Counted from the stretch's first letter, positions 1 through 6,392 are shown. The stretch is DNA of 10,494 bases from Candidatus Fermentibacterota bacterium (GCA_030620115.1 JAUXFG010000137.1:1-10494); one strand, 5' to 3'. Program-made: numbers and translations. Notes: generated by a model from the sequence alone, not told the origin.

Positions 1-475
1 ATGGGCTATCCCGCTATGGCCGCCTGAGTGGGTGCTACGAGCTCACGGAAACGAGGAAGAACCGGAAGCGGGTGGGTTCCGTCATCGTTCGCTATGTGCA
101 GACGCCGCTGGAGAACGATATGGGTGTCATCTCTCACCCGTACGCCGCAGCAATTGTGCACGTGACGGATATGGAAAGAACCCTCGTCGATTGCATCCAT
201 CGCGTGAAGTATGCGCAGGGATGGGAGAATGTCGCTCAAGCCATCGAGCGGGCCGAATGATCGAATACGTGAAACGCTACCGAACGCCGTCACTGGTTGC
301 CAAGGTGGGGTGGATTGTCGAGCGGCACACCAGGAAGTGGAAGGTCTCTGAAGCGGATCTTCAGTCATTGCGGCCCTATCTACCAAAGACGCCGGTGAAG
401 TTCGCTCGCGGACTGGGAGGAGCATTGGACAAAGAATGGAATCTCTACATACCTCAAGGAGCTTCAGGTGGCTAA
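1..475 (+). pseudogene. AbiEi-type antitoxin, 5' end outside window, reading frame broken near 257
   Basis: This is the 3' part of a type IV AbiE-system antitoxin and transcriptional repressor. One frame is open from the window edge (codons from base 3) to a TGA at 258-260. It contains VTDMERTLVDCIHRVKYAQG, which matches the ERT-LvDclhr-yaGG core of AbiEi C-terminal domains. The family sequence then continues in the -1 frame from 257 to the TAA at 473-475 (MIEYVKRYRTPSLVAKVGWI..., ending EWNLYIP), as expected for the AbiEi tail. The two pieces overlap as ATGA, with an ATG at 257. No slippery heptamer is visible and the Shine-Dalgarno before that ATG is weak (GAGCGGG). It is therefore either a broken gene, a base error in the source sequence, or an antitoxin translated as two coupled pieces. 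The N-terminal winged-helix domain lies outside the window. The next gene, the cognate toxin, overlaps the end by 8 bp. The family call is fairly firm; functional status is open. Confidence 0.75.
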
Positions 476-1604
476 GTCGGGTGCAAAGGCGGCGTCCAAA
501 ACACGCAAACTCATCCCGCTGGACAGGGATGTGGTCAAGACTTGGGCAAAGGAGCAGCAGGTCGAAGGTCCAACGGCAGAGAAGGTCCTGTGGCTGACTC
601 GTGTGATCCATGCGATCTCGAACTCCTCCCTCGCGCGCGATTTCGTTTTGATGGGAGGATCGGCCATCGTGTTTCTATACCGGGATATGTATCGATTCTC
701 GACCGACCTCGACCTGGATTTCGTGGGGAATCGGAACCTTGGCCGCAAAGGGCAGAGGGAGGTTGCCGCACGGATGCGGCAGGACAGCGAGGTCTTTCAA
801 GGGATTGCGGATGATCTCAGCATGAGATTCAAGACAAGGGAAGAGGCCGGTCCGCGTTTCGTTCAGCATGAAATGATCTACCGCTCCTTGTACCGTCGGA
901 CGGATACTGTCGAGCTGGATGTTTCCTATCGTTACGGTCATAGCCCTATGGGTCCAGTTTCCAGGCAATGGCCCATTGCCGTCGACTCCGTGGCCCCATC
1001 ATTCTTCGTGCAAACCTTGACGCCCGAGGAGTTCTACGCAACAAAGGCTATTGCCATGTTCGACACGAAAGAGCGCGAGCGTTTGGATTTCCCTGAGACC
1101 TCAGAGATACACCTTTTCACGAAACGGAAGATCAGGCATCTATTCGATGTTTACCTGCTGGCAGAAGAAACGCTGAACGGCTCAGGTTGTGTTGATCTCG
1201 AACTGTTCCGAAGTCTGCTCGTTCTCTTCGGAATGACGAGGATCAAAAACTTCGAGTATTTCCGGGGGAACGCGATTGGCGCCTATACCGACAAGGATAT
1301 CGAGAACGAATTGCTGAGCGTCGTTCCACGCGACCTTTCCGTGCCCACGGCCGAGGAGATGAAGTGGACGGTACGACGATTCCTGGACCTTCACGTGTTC
1401 ACTTACGGGGAGCGGGAACACCGATTCATGGAGGACTTTCGCGCGGGGCACTTCAGGCCAGAGGATCTGTTCAATGACGCGAAGCTGGGACGCCGACTCC
1501 GCGATACGCAGTATTACAAGGAGATCCTTGGAAGGGTTGCACAACTGAAACGGAAGAAGAGCACCCGACGCAAGACGAGCGTGAGGAAAGGGACCCCAAA
1601 GTGA
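468..1604 (+). CDS. AbiEii/AbiGii-family nucleotidyltransferase toxin
   Basis: A 378-aa cytoplasmic toxin of the AbiE type IV toxin-antitoxin family. These are DNA polymerase beta-fold nucleotidyltransferases that arrest growth, and related MenT toxins modify tRNA. The signature motif is GGS at residues 63-65 followed by STDLDLDF at 78-85, whose acidic residues (D80, D82, D84) would bind metal and nucleotide. VELDVSYR (148-155) supplies the expected further acidic strand. TPEEFYATKAIAMFDTKER (185-203) and RHLFDVYLL (223-231) match the family's C-terminal conserved blocks. The start is GTG at 468, preceded by AAGGAG at 456-461 with a 6-nt spacer and overlapping the antitoxin stop by 8 bp, the translational coupling usual for abiE operons. 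At 378 aa it is somewhat longer than many relatives. Part of the extra length is a strongly basic tail (LKRKKSTRRKTSVRKG), which could contact nucleic acid. The toxin frame is intact although the antitoxin frame is broken. Confidence 0.88.
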   Translation: MAKSGAKAASKTRKLIPLDRDVVKTWAKEQQVEGPTAEKVLWLTRVIHAISNSSLARDFVLMGGSAIVFLYRDMYRFSTDLDLDFVGNRNLGRKGQREVAARMRQDSEVFQGIADDLSMRFKTREEAGPRFVQHEMIYRSLYRRTDTVELDVSYRYGHSPMGPVSRQWPIAVDSVAPSFFVQTLTPEEFYATKAIAMFDTKERERLDFPETSEIHLFTKRKIRHLFDVYLLAEETLNGSGCVDLELFRSLLVLFGMTRIKNFEYFRGNAIGAYTDKDIENELLSVVPRDLSVPTAEEMKWTVRRFLDLHVFTYGEREHRFMEDFRAGHFRPEDLFNDAKLGRRLRDTQYYKEILGRVAQLKRKKSTRRKTSVRKGTPK

Positions 1605-1723
1605 GCGTTTTGAGGATAGATCGTCGCGAACGGTCGGTACGACGGCTTCAATACTCAGCATCCAGCCACTACTCACTGCCGTACGGTGACATGACGGATC
1701 TCAAGGAGAGCCGGAATGCCTGA
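1601..1723 (+). CDS. possible 40-codon ORF bridging toxin and restriction gene
   Basis: This short frame starts at a GTG that overlaps the toxin stop (GTGA) and ends at a TGA inside the next gene, overlapping its start by 8 bp. A purine-rich AGGAAAGGG lies about 8 nt upstream of the GTG. The predicted peptide begins VSVLRIDRRERSVRRL and is basic in its first half. I recognise no family. The overlap at both ends is what a real gene in a coupled operon looks like. It could equally be the leftover tail of a deleted gene, or chance, because the following gene has its own good ribosome binding site. Low confidence. Confidence 0.3.
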   Translation: MSVLRIDRRERSVRRLQYSASSHYSLPYGDMTDLKESRNA

Positions 1724-4700
1724 CGCCCCGATTCCCATTCAGCCCGTCGCAAGCCCGGTCATCTGCAAGCCGTACTACGAGCCGGACTGCTACTGGGAAT
1801 ATGACCGAAACACCGGTCAGGCCACGAAGCAACTCGGCAGACGCCCGGCTTCTTACTGGTACAAGCTGCCCGACGCCGATACGCGGCGAGGGCAATTGAC
1901 GTTGGAAATCGAGGAAGATCGGCGCGACCTTGTGCTTGTCAACAATCTCCGCGCGGACGTGAAACGGTGGCGAAAGTCCAACTGGGAAGGCGCGACTAAC
2001 GTAACGAAGAATCTGTTGCGTCACTGGACGCGGAAGGACAGGCCACGCCGCTTCTTCTTCTGCCAGATCGAAGCGGCCGAGACGATCATCTTCCTGAACG
2101 AGATTCGGGGCATTCGCCACGACGGGAGCCGAGGGAAGCCGCGATGGAAACCCAAATTCCTGGATGACGACTTCAGCAAACTCCTGGAGTATCCGGATGG
2201 CTCAGTTGATCCGCTCCCTCGGATATGCACCAAGATGGCGACGGGAAGCGGCAAGACCGTTGTGATGTCGATGGTCATCGCGTGGGCGTTCTGCAATCGC
2301 GGACGGGTACCAAGCGACGAACGCTTCCCCCGCGCCGTCCTTGTTGTGTGCCCCAATCTGACGATCAAGGAGCGGCTCCAAGTTTTGCGCACGGATTCCA
2401 CGAGCGAGAACTACTACAGCGAATTTGACGTTGTGCCTGCGATGTACCGCGATTTGCTTGCCGCCGGCAAGGTCATGATTAGAAACTGGCACTATTTCGC
2501 GCCTGAGTCGGAGCACACCGAGGGCGGGAAAAGCTTCACTGTTGTACAGAAGGGAGAGGAAACCCCGGAAGCATTCGCGCGGAATCGTCTTGGAGAGCTG
2601 TACGAGCGTGGCCCGATCATGGTTCTGAACGATGAAGGGCACCATGCCTACCGGCCCCGTCCTTTGACGGAGGAGCAACTCCGAAAAGCCGGTGCGACGG
2701 CGAAGAAGGAACGAGAAGAAGCAACAGTGTGGATACAGGGCCTCGACAAGATCGACCAGGCATGCGGAATCAAGCTATGCGTAGACCTGTCAGCCACGCC
2801 ATTCTTTATCAGCGGCAGCGGGTATCCTGAAGGCGAGCCGTTCCCTTGGATCGTCAACGATTTCGGTCTCGTGGATGCCATCGAAAGCGGAATAACCAAA
2901 ATACCTCGGTTGCCGGTGAGCGACACTACCGGGCAGCCCGATCCGAGGTACTTCAAGCTGTGGCGGAACATCACCAGGGATCTTGCACCGGCGCAACGGC
3001 TGTCTAACGGTCGTCCAAAGCCGGACGTGGTATGGGAACGGGCCGAGGACGCCGTGGTGCAGCTCGCGGGCGAGTACAAGAAAGCATTTGAAGCCATCCA
3101 GGAGGCAACCGACACGGCTCTGAAGGCTCCGCCGGTCATGATAATGGTGTGCGACAATACCGACATCGCACAGGTGTTTTTTGAGAACATCTCCGGCCAG
3201 ACAGAAGTCGAGGCGGTTGCCGGTGACAACGGTGACGGAGAGAATGGCGATAGGCGCAAGAAACGCAAGAAGAAGCAGGTTGTGTACGGAAAGGGCAAAG
3301 TGTTCCCGGAGATGTTCGAAAATTCCGAGGAAAGCAGCTTCACGATCCGAATCGACAGCAAGCAGCTTGAGAAGATCGAGAGTGAAGATCCCAACGCGAC
3401 CAAGGACAAGGCAGCCAAGAAACTGCGCGAAATTGTGAATACCGTGGGGAAGATCGGAAAGCCGGGACAGAACGTTCGCGCCGTGGTCTCGGTTGCGATG
3501 CTGACCGAGGGCTGGGACGCCAACAATGTCACTCACATCCTAGGCCTTCGTGCCTTTGGCAGCCAGTTGCTCTGCGAACAGGTTGTGGGTCGGGGGCTCC
3601 GCCGCATGAACTACACGCCGGACCCCGAGACAGAGCTGTTGCCCGAGGAGTACGTGGACGTATACGGGATTCCGTTTTCCGTGATCCCGTACAAGGGAAA
3701 GACCAGCCGCACTCCGGTAGACAAACCCGTTAATCATGTGAAGGCATTACCGGAGCGCGCCCATCAATACGAAATACGCTTTCCGAATGTCGAGGGGTAC
3801 GTGTACTCGCTGAACAAGCCTATGATTCGCGCAAACGTCCCCAGGATGGAGAGGCTCGTTATCGAGCCGGAGGTGACACCCACGGCGACCTTCGTCCAGG
3901 TTCAGGCGGGATACACGGAGGGCTATGCGGCTAGCAGCGGGATAGGTGAATTCGTTGAGCACAACCGGGAGGAGTATTACGCTCACCACCACTTGCAGGA
4001 AGTTGAGTTCGAGATAACCCGGCAGATCGTCGCAGCCCTTGTTGGCGACGATTCGCAAGCTCCAGTGAAGGGTGGACCGAAGAATCGTCTCATGGCGCGA
4101 CATCTGCTCTTTCCGCAGGCCTTGCGAATCGTGAAGAGATTCACGGCCAGCAAGGTCGATTTTCGCGGTCAGAATCCCTGTGAACTCGGTCTCGAGAAGT
4201 ACGTGCGCAGGATCAAGGAACGTCTTCTTGACGCGATCGAGCCCGACGACGAACGTGGCGAATCGCCGATCGTCCCACTCCTAAACCCTTACAAGCCAAT
4301 CGGTTCGACCAGGGATGTAGATTTCATAACGCGACGCCACGTCCATTCGGCAGTGCGTTCCCACATCAACGCCGTTGTGCTTGACAGCAAATGGGAACAG
4401 ACGGCGGCCTTCTTCTTGGAACAACAGCAAGAATACGTCCACTGCTACGCTCGTAACGAACGGCCGTTCCTGCTCATTCCGTACGAGTTTGAGGGTGTGC
4501 AGCATCATTACGAACCTGACTACCTGGTCCGCTTGACTACCGGAACCACCCTCATTCTTGAAGTGAAGGGCGAAGAGCGCGAGCAGGACCGAGCAAAACA
4601 CCAGGCTGCGCAACGTTGGATTTCGGCAGTCAACAATTGGGGACGCCTTGGATACTGGGAGTTTGCTATATCCAAAGACCCGCAGATGGTGCCCAAGTTG

Positions 4701-4724
4701 TTGCGATTGGTCTGTGCCGATTGA
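1716..4724 (+). CDS. type III Res-like DEAD/DEAH helicase-nuclease (BPTD_3080-like restriction endonuclease)
   Basis: A 1002-aa cytoplasmic restriction-type enzyme in which an SF2 helicase/translocase is fused to a C-terminal PD-(D/E)XK nuclease. Motifs in order: a Q-like CQIEAAETIIF (116-126); Walker A MATGSGKT (174-181); Walker B variant NDEGHHAY (305-312, in place of DEAH/DECH); DLSATP (357-362); LTEGWDANNV (596-605); and QVVGRGLRR (622-630), the arginine-finger motif VI. Near the C-terminus YEPDYLV and ILEVKG give D935, E949 and K951 as the nuclease metal ligands. Overall layout and length resemble the BPTD_3080 family of restriction endonucleases. The start is ATG 1716 with AAGGAG at 1703-1708. 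Residues about 500-521 form a Gly/Asp then Lys/Arg-rich insertion between the two RecA-like lobes. No methyltransferase or specificity gene accompanies it here, so how host DNA is spared cannot be read from the window. All core motifs look intact. The exact subfamily is inference. Confidence 0.88.
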   Translation: MPDAPIPIQPVASPVICKPYYEPDCYWEYDRNTGQATKQLGRRPASYWYKLPDADTRRGQLTLEIEEDRRDLVLVNNLRADVKRWRKSNWEGATNVTKNLLRHWTRKDRPRRFFFCQIEAAETIIFLNEIRGIRHDGSRGKPRWKPKFLDDDFSKLLEYPDGSVDPLPRICTKMATGSGKTVVMSMVIAWAFCNRGRVPSDERFPRAVLVVCPNLTIKERLQVLRTDSTSENYYSEFDVVPAMYRDLLAAGKVMIRNWHYFAPESEHTEGGKSFTVVQKGEETPEAFARNRLGELYERGPIMVLNDEGHHAYRPRPLTEEQLRKAGATAKKEREEATVWIQGLDKIDQACGIKLCVDLSATPFFISGSGYPEGEPFPWIVNDFGLVDAIESGITKIPRLPVSDTTGQPDPRYFKLWRNITRDLAPAQRLSNGRPKPDVVWERAEDAVVQLAGEYKKAFEAIQEATDTALKAPPVMIMVCDNTDIAQVFFENISGQTEVEAVAGDNGDGENGDRRKKRKKKQVVYGKGKVFPEMFENSEESSFTIRIDSKQLEKIESEDPNATKDKAAKKLREIVNTVGKIGKPGQNVRAVVSVAMLTEGWDANNVTHILGLRAFGSQLLCEQVVGRGLRRMNYTPDPETELLPEEYVDVYGIPFSVIPYKGKTSRTPVDKPVNHVKALPERAHQYEIRFPNVEGYVYSLNKPMIRANVPRMERLVIEPEVTPTATFVQVQAGYTEGYAASSGIGEFVEHNREEYYAHHHLQEVEFEITRQIVAALVGDDSQAPVKGGPKNRLMARHLLFPQALRIVKRFTASKVDFRGQNPCELGLEKYVRRIKERLLDAIEPDDERGESPIVPLLNPYKPIGSTRDVDFITRRHVHSAVRSHINAVVLDSKWEQTAAFFLEQQQEYVHCYARNERPFLLIPYEFEGVQHHYEPDYLVRLTTGTTLILEVKGEEREQDRAKHQAAQRWISAVNNWGRLGYWEFAISKDPQMVPKLLRLVCAD

Positions 4725-4743
4725 ATGGGAGGAGGAAAGCGGA

Positions 4744-4878
4744 ATGGCTATTGTTCGCCATCTCAGAGTGCAGAACTTCCGGGGCATCCAATCGCTTGAC
4801 TGGCATGTGTCGCTTTTGGGGTCGTTGGTGCAGAAAGTGCTTGATGGAGGGATGACGCGATCCCCAATCCCCCTCTGA
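4744..4878 (+). pseudogene. truncated OLD/RecF-type AAA ATPase, N-terminus only
   Basis: A 44-codon frame begins 19 bp after the helicase stop behind a very strong ribosome binding site (GGAGGAGG at about 4728-4735). Its first residues, MAIVRHLRVQNFRGIQSLDW, match the start of OLD-family and RecF/SMC-like ATPases, in which the I-x-NFRGI strand precedes the Walker A loop. After about residue 22 the similarity stops. No Walker A follows, and the frame ends one base before the 198-bp repeat at 4879. The strong start signal and tight spacing argue that a full-length ATPase gene, probably a defence component, once followed. It appears to have been removed by a deletion or insertion with a breakpoint near 4805-4878. 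The remaining short peptide is unlikely to work. Confidence 0.7.
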
Positions 4879-5076
4879 TTAAAGATCCGATCGCTACTGG
4901 CGGGATATCGTGCACCAACGGCCTGTATTCTGTCTCAAGATCACCTGGTTTTTGGCATTCTGATAATACTCTAGTAAATCCATAGATTTACTAGAGTATT
5001 ATCAGATGACCATTCTGGTGCACAAGGGGCTCAAGACTCAAGGTTTGATACAGACAATTGAACACGGCGTGGCACG
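4879..5076 (+). repeat. 198-bp dispersed repeat, copy A
   Basis: This segment recurs in the same orientation at 6176-6374. By hand alignment there are about 16 substitutions and one single-base indel, close to 91% identity. Both copies start TTAAAGATCCGATCGCTAC and end GGCACG. The unit is symmetric: an outer inverted pair GTGCACCA (4910-4917) and TGGTGCAC (5016-5023) encloses the long central palindrome. Short frames can be read through it on both strands, but the differences between copies are largely non-synonymous or shift frame, so I do not call a gene. It may be a non-autonomous mobile element or a structured RNA/DNA element. The family is not recognised. Confidence 0.85.
4959..5006. repeat. 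22-bp perfect palindrome with 4-nt loop (copy A)
   Basis: The arms are 4959-4980 and 4985-5006. They are exact reverse complements and are separated by CATA. The arms are AT-rich and built around ATACTCTAGTAAAT. There is no T-tract after the 3' arm, so it does not look like an intrinsic terminator. A cruciform, a recombinase or transposase site, or a very stable RNA hairpin are all possible. Confidence 0.95.
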
Positions 5077-5427
5077 CATCGAAGGAACATCAAGGGGGGT
5101 CAGGCATTGCAAACGGTGATTTGATGTACTTGTAGGATCTTGGGGCGGAGGCGATCAGGATGACGTGGGAAGCGAATGATATGGAGTTGTCGGGTTACGC
5201 TGCGCTAACCGGATCCACATCACTGTGGAGGGACGTCTAACAGCTGGCGGACAGCAGGCGGTGTCATATCGGCGGTTACAGCTGGAAGTTGGTGAGAAGT
5301 TCAGGGTACGCCTCTTGCCGACACTTCTCGTAGATCTGTTGACACATCCTCCTCTCCATGGCACATTCCATCTGTTCCCAATGTGACATAGGAACACTAT
5401 TGACGAGAGGAGGGGGGACCGACACCA
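5077..5427. other. 351-bp gap before the TA cassette, mostly repeat debris
   Basis: I find no convincing gene here. There is a repeat-type hairpin, GGTTACGCTGCGCTAACC, at about 5193-5210. A half copy of the GGCGGA palindrome family (CAGCTGGCGGA) lies at 5241-5251. A reverse-strand copy of the ACTTCTC terminal motif lies at 5285-5308. A TTGACA at 5339-5344 is a possible -35 box for the downstream pair, but its 17-nt partner, CACATT at 5362-5367, matches TATAAT poorly, so the promoter is not located with confidence. A 37-codon reverse-strand frame (5276-5389) is treated as a finding only. Confidence 0.6.
5285..5308 (-). repeat. reverse copy of the ACTTCTC terminal motif
   Basis: On the minus strand this reads TACCCTGAACTTCTCACC and continues AACTTC. 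Eighteen bases of it (GAACTTCTCACCAACTTC) recur exactly on the plus strand at 6401-6418, so the two copies form an exact inverted pair around the toxin-antitoxin cassette. It matches the terminal motif of the inverted-repeat elements at 6007-6178 and 6393-6726. Confidence 0.8.
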
Positions 5428-5718
5428 TTGTCATTGATCGAGAAGATCCGACAGAAGATTCGGGAACGCGACTACTACTTGTCCTCCCATGCGGAGGAGG
5501 AGATGGCGGAGGACGGCTTCGAGCGTCCCGATGTCGAGAATGCGATTCTCCGGGGATACGTTGGCAAGAAGCTGACACGTGATCATAGAGGGACGCGATA
5601 CCGGATTGAAGGTCCTGCGAATGATGGCAGATTGATGCATGTGCTTTGCCGATTCCAAGAGATCGGCAGTCTGATAATCATCACCGTTTATGAGGAAGAG
5701 CGATATCATGAAGTGTGA
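5428..5718 (+). CDS. DUF4258-domain protein, putative toxin of a TA pair
   Basis: A 96-aa cytoplasmic protein matching DUF4258 across its length. It has LSSHAEEEMAEDG (18-30), the His/Glu-rich start of the domain, then GTRYRIEGP (55-63), H71 with CRF at 74-76, and a hydrophobic closing strand LIIITVY (82-88). DUF4258 proteins are commonly encoded directly before YgiT-type zinc-finger genes, as here, and the pair is read as MqsRA-like with this protein as the toxin candidate. The start is a TTG at 5428, giving the family-typical beginning MSLIEKIRQKI. There is no in-frame ATG nearby, and GGAGGGGGG ends about 10 nt upstream. A second TTG at 5434 is the only close alternative. The stop overlaps the next gene by 11 bp. 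Toxin activity and RNA cleavage are inferences from gene order only. Confidence 0.85.
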   Translation: MSLIEKIRQKIRERDYYLSSHAEEEMAEDGFERPDVENAILRGYVGKKLTRDHRGTRYRIEGPANDGRLMHVLCRFQEIGSLIIITVYEEERYHEV

Positions 5719-5929
5719 GTTCTGCAAAGGCGAGACAGTCCCACGCAAGGTAAAGAAGCAACATTGGCACGAGGGCAGGTTGTACATCATCGAGAATGTG
5801 CATGCCGAGGTTTGCCAAGAATGTGGCGAGAGGTACTTCCACGCTCGCACTCTCGACAGGATCGATGCGATGATACAAGGTGAGCACGACGTGAAGCAGG
5901 TGCTCTCGGTTGAGGTCCTAACCGCATAG
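5708..5929 (+). CDS. YgiT-type zinc-finger protein, putative antitoxin
   Basis: A 73-aa protein with two CxxC knuckles, C3-x2-C6 in MKCEFCKG and C36-x2-C39 in VCQECGERY, spaced as in the zinc-binding N-terminal domain of MqsA/YgiT. It ends soon after this domain (TLDRIDAMIQG ... VLSVEVLTA) and has no helix-turn-helix. It therefore probably neutralises its partner by direct binding, and any autoregulation would need another DNA-binding part. The start is ATG 5708, with GAGGAA at about 5692-5697, inside the 3' end of the DUF4258 gene. An upstream in-frame ATG at 5690 would add six residues and is less well placed. The 11-bp overlap implies coupled translation with the upstream gene. Confidence 0.87.
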   Translation: MKCEFCKGETVPRKVKKQHWHEGRLYIIENVHAEVCQECGERYFHARTLDRIDAMIQGEHDVKQVLSVEVLTA

Positions 5930-5930
5930 A

Positions 5931-5960
5931 CTCAGTTCGGCGACTCCGCACGGAACTGAG
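5931..5960 (+). terminator. hairpin just after the TA pair, weak terminator candidate
   Basis: CTCAGTTC (5931-5938) and GAACTGAG (5953-5960) can form an 8-bp stem starting two bases after the antitoxin stop. No U-tract follows, so if it ends transcription it is not a classical intrinsic terminator. Confidence 0.35.
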
Positions 5961-6006
5961 CCGCTGCTTCGTGACGGGAGGACAGCCGTCCCCCCTGTCC
6001 CCACAC

Positions 6007-6178
6007 TAACCCGGACTTCTCACCAATCCCGCGTCCCACGCGGGACTCCAACGGCTGATTTGGCACCACCTGCTTTCCGCCGGCTGGCGGACTTCATCGG
6101 TTGGCCTTGGCCGCAGGCCTTGTCCCGCGTCGGCGCGGGACCGTTTCGCGCCGAAGGCTGGTGGAGAAGTCCGGGTTA
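6007..6178. mobile_element. 172-bp inverted-repeat element (MITE-like), no gene
   Basis: The ends are TAACCCGGACTTCTCACCA (6007-6025) and its near-exact reverse complement (6159-6178): 15 bp are perfect, followed by a one-base indel. Inside are GC-rich hairpins: TCCCGCGT/ACGCGGGA near 6027, TCCGCCGGCTGGCGGA at 6076-6091, and TCCCGCG/CGCGGGA near 6123. The right end overlaps the first three bases of repeat copy B. I see no target duplication, so mobility is suspected, not shown. The rest of 5961-6006 is GC-rich without a gene. Confidence 0.65.
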
Positions 6179-6374
6179 AAGATCCGATCGCTACCAGCGG
6201 GATACAGTGCACCAACGGCCTATATTCTGTCTCAAGATCACCTTGTTTTTGGCATTCTCATAATACTCTAGTAAATCTATGGATTTACTAGAGTATTATC
6301 GGATGACGATTTTGGTGCACAAGGGGCTCAAGACCTCGAGGTCTGATACAGGCAATTGAACACGGCATGGCACG
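6176..6374 (+). repeat. 199-bp dispersed repeat, copy B
   Basis: The second copy of the repeat at 4879-5076, in the same orientation and 1297 bp downstream. The outer inverted pair is 9 bp here (GTGCACCAA at 6207-6215, TTGGTGCAC at 6312-6320). One base is inserted relative to copy A around 6335. The two copies frame the DUF4258/YgiT cassette. Confidence 0.85.
6256..6303. repeat. 18-bp palindrome with 4-nt loop (copy B), mismatched outer stem
   Basis: The perfect core stem is 6260-6277 with 6282-6299, loop TATG. Further out there is a C/C mismatch (6259/6300) and a T/G pair (6258/6301), then two more pairs. The loop is the reverse complement of the CATA loop in copy A, although flanks and orientation are otherwise the same. 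Confidence 0.9.
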
Positions 6375-6392
6375 GATGTTTCTCTGGGAATT

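Noticed and set aside
2648-3532. Long reverse-strand frames (up to 294 codons) across the helicase gene
   Set aside because: They lie antisense to a gene with all SF2 motifs and a PD-(D/E)XK nuclease, have no recognisable motifs, and are typical shadows of GC-rich coding sequence.
4959-5006. Palindrome as an intrinsic transcription terminator for the defence operon
   Set aside because: The stem is AT-rich and symmetric, and no U-run follows the 3' arm. The same structure recurs at 6256-6303, where no gene immediately precedes it.
4964-5119. Frames through the 198-bp repeat reading LLEYYQ on both strands and continuing about 25-40 residues
   Set aside because: The peptide arises twice because the palindrome codes the same on both strands. 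In copy B the forward frame is shifted by an inserted base, and most changes in the reverse frame alter residues, so neither frame looks selected for protein.
5192-5212. Possible integron attC-like site (GGTTACGCTGCGCTAACC)
   Set aside because: It lacks proper GTTRRRY and RYYYAAC core boxes, there is no integrase, and the TA genes are not arranged as integron cassettes with matching sites. It fits a common dispersed hairpin repeat better.
4879-6374. CRISPR array from the repeated units
   Set aside because: There are only two copies, each about 198 bp and 1.3 kb apart with genes between. There are no short regular repeats or spacers and no cas genes.
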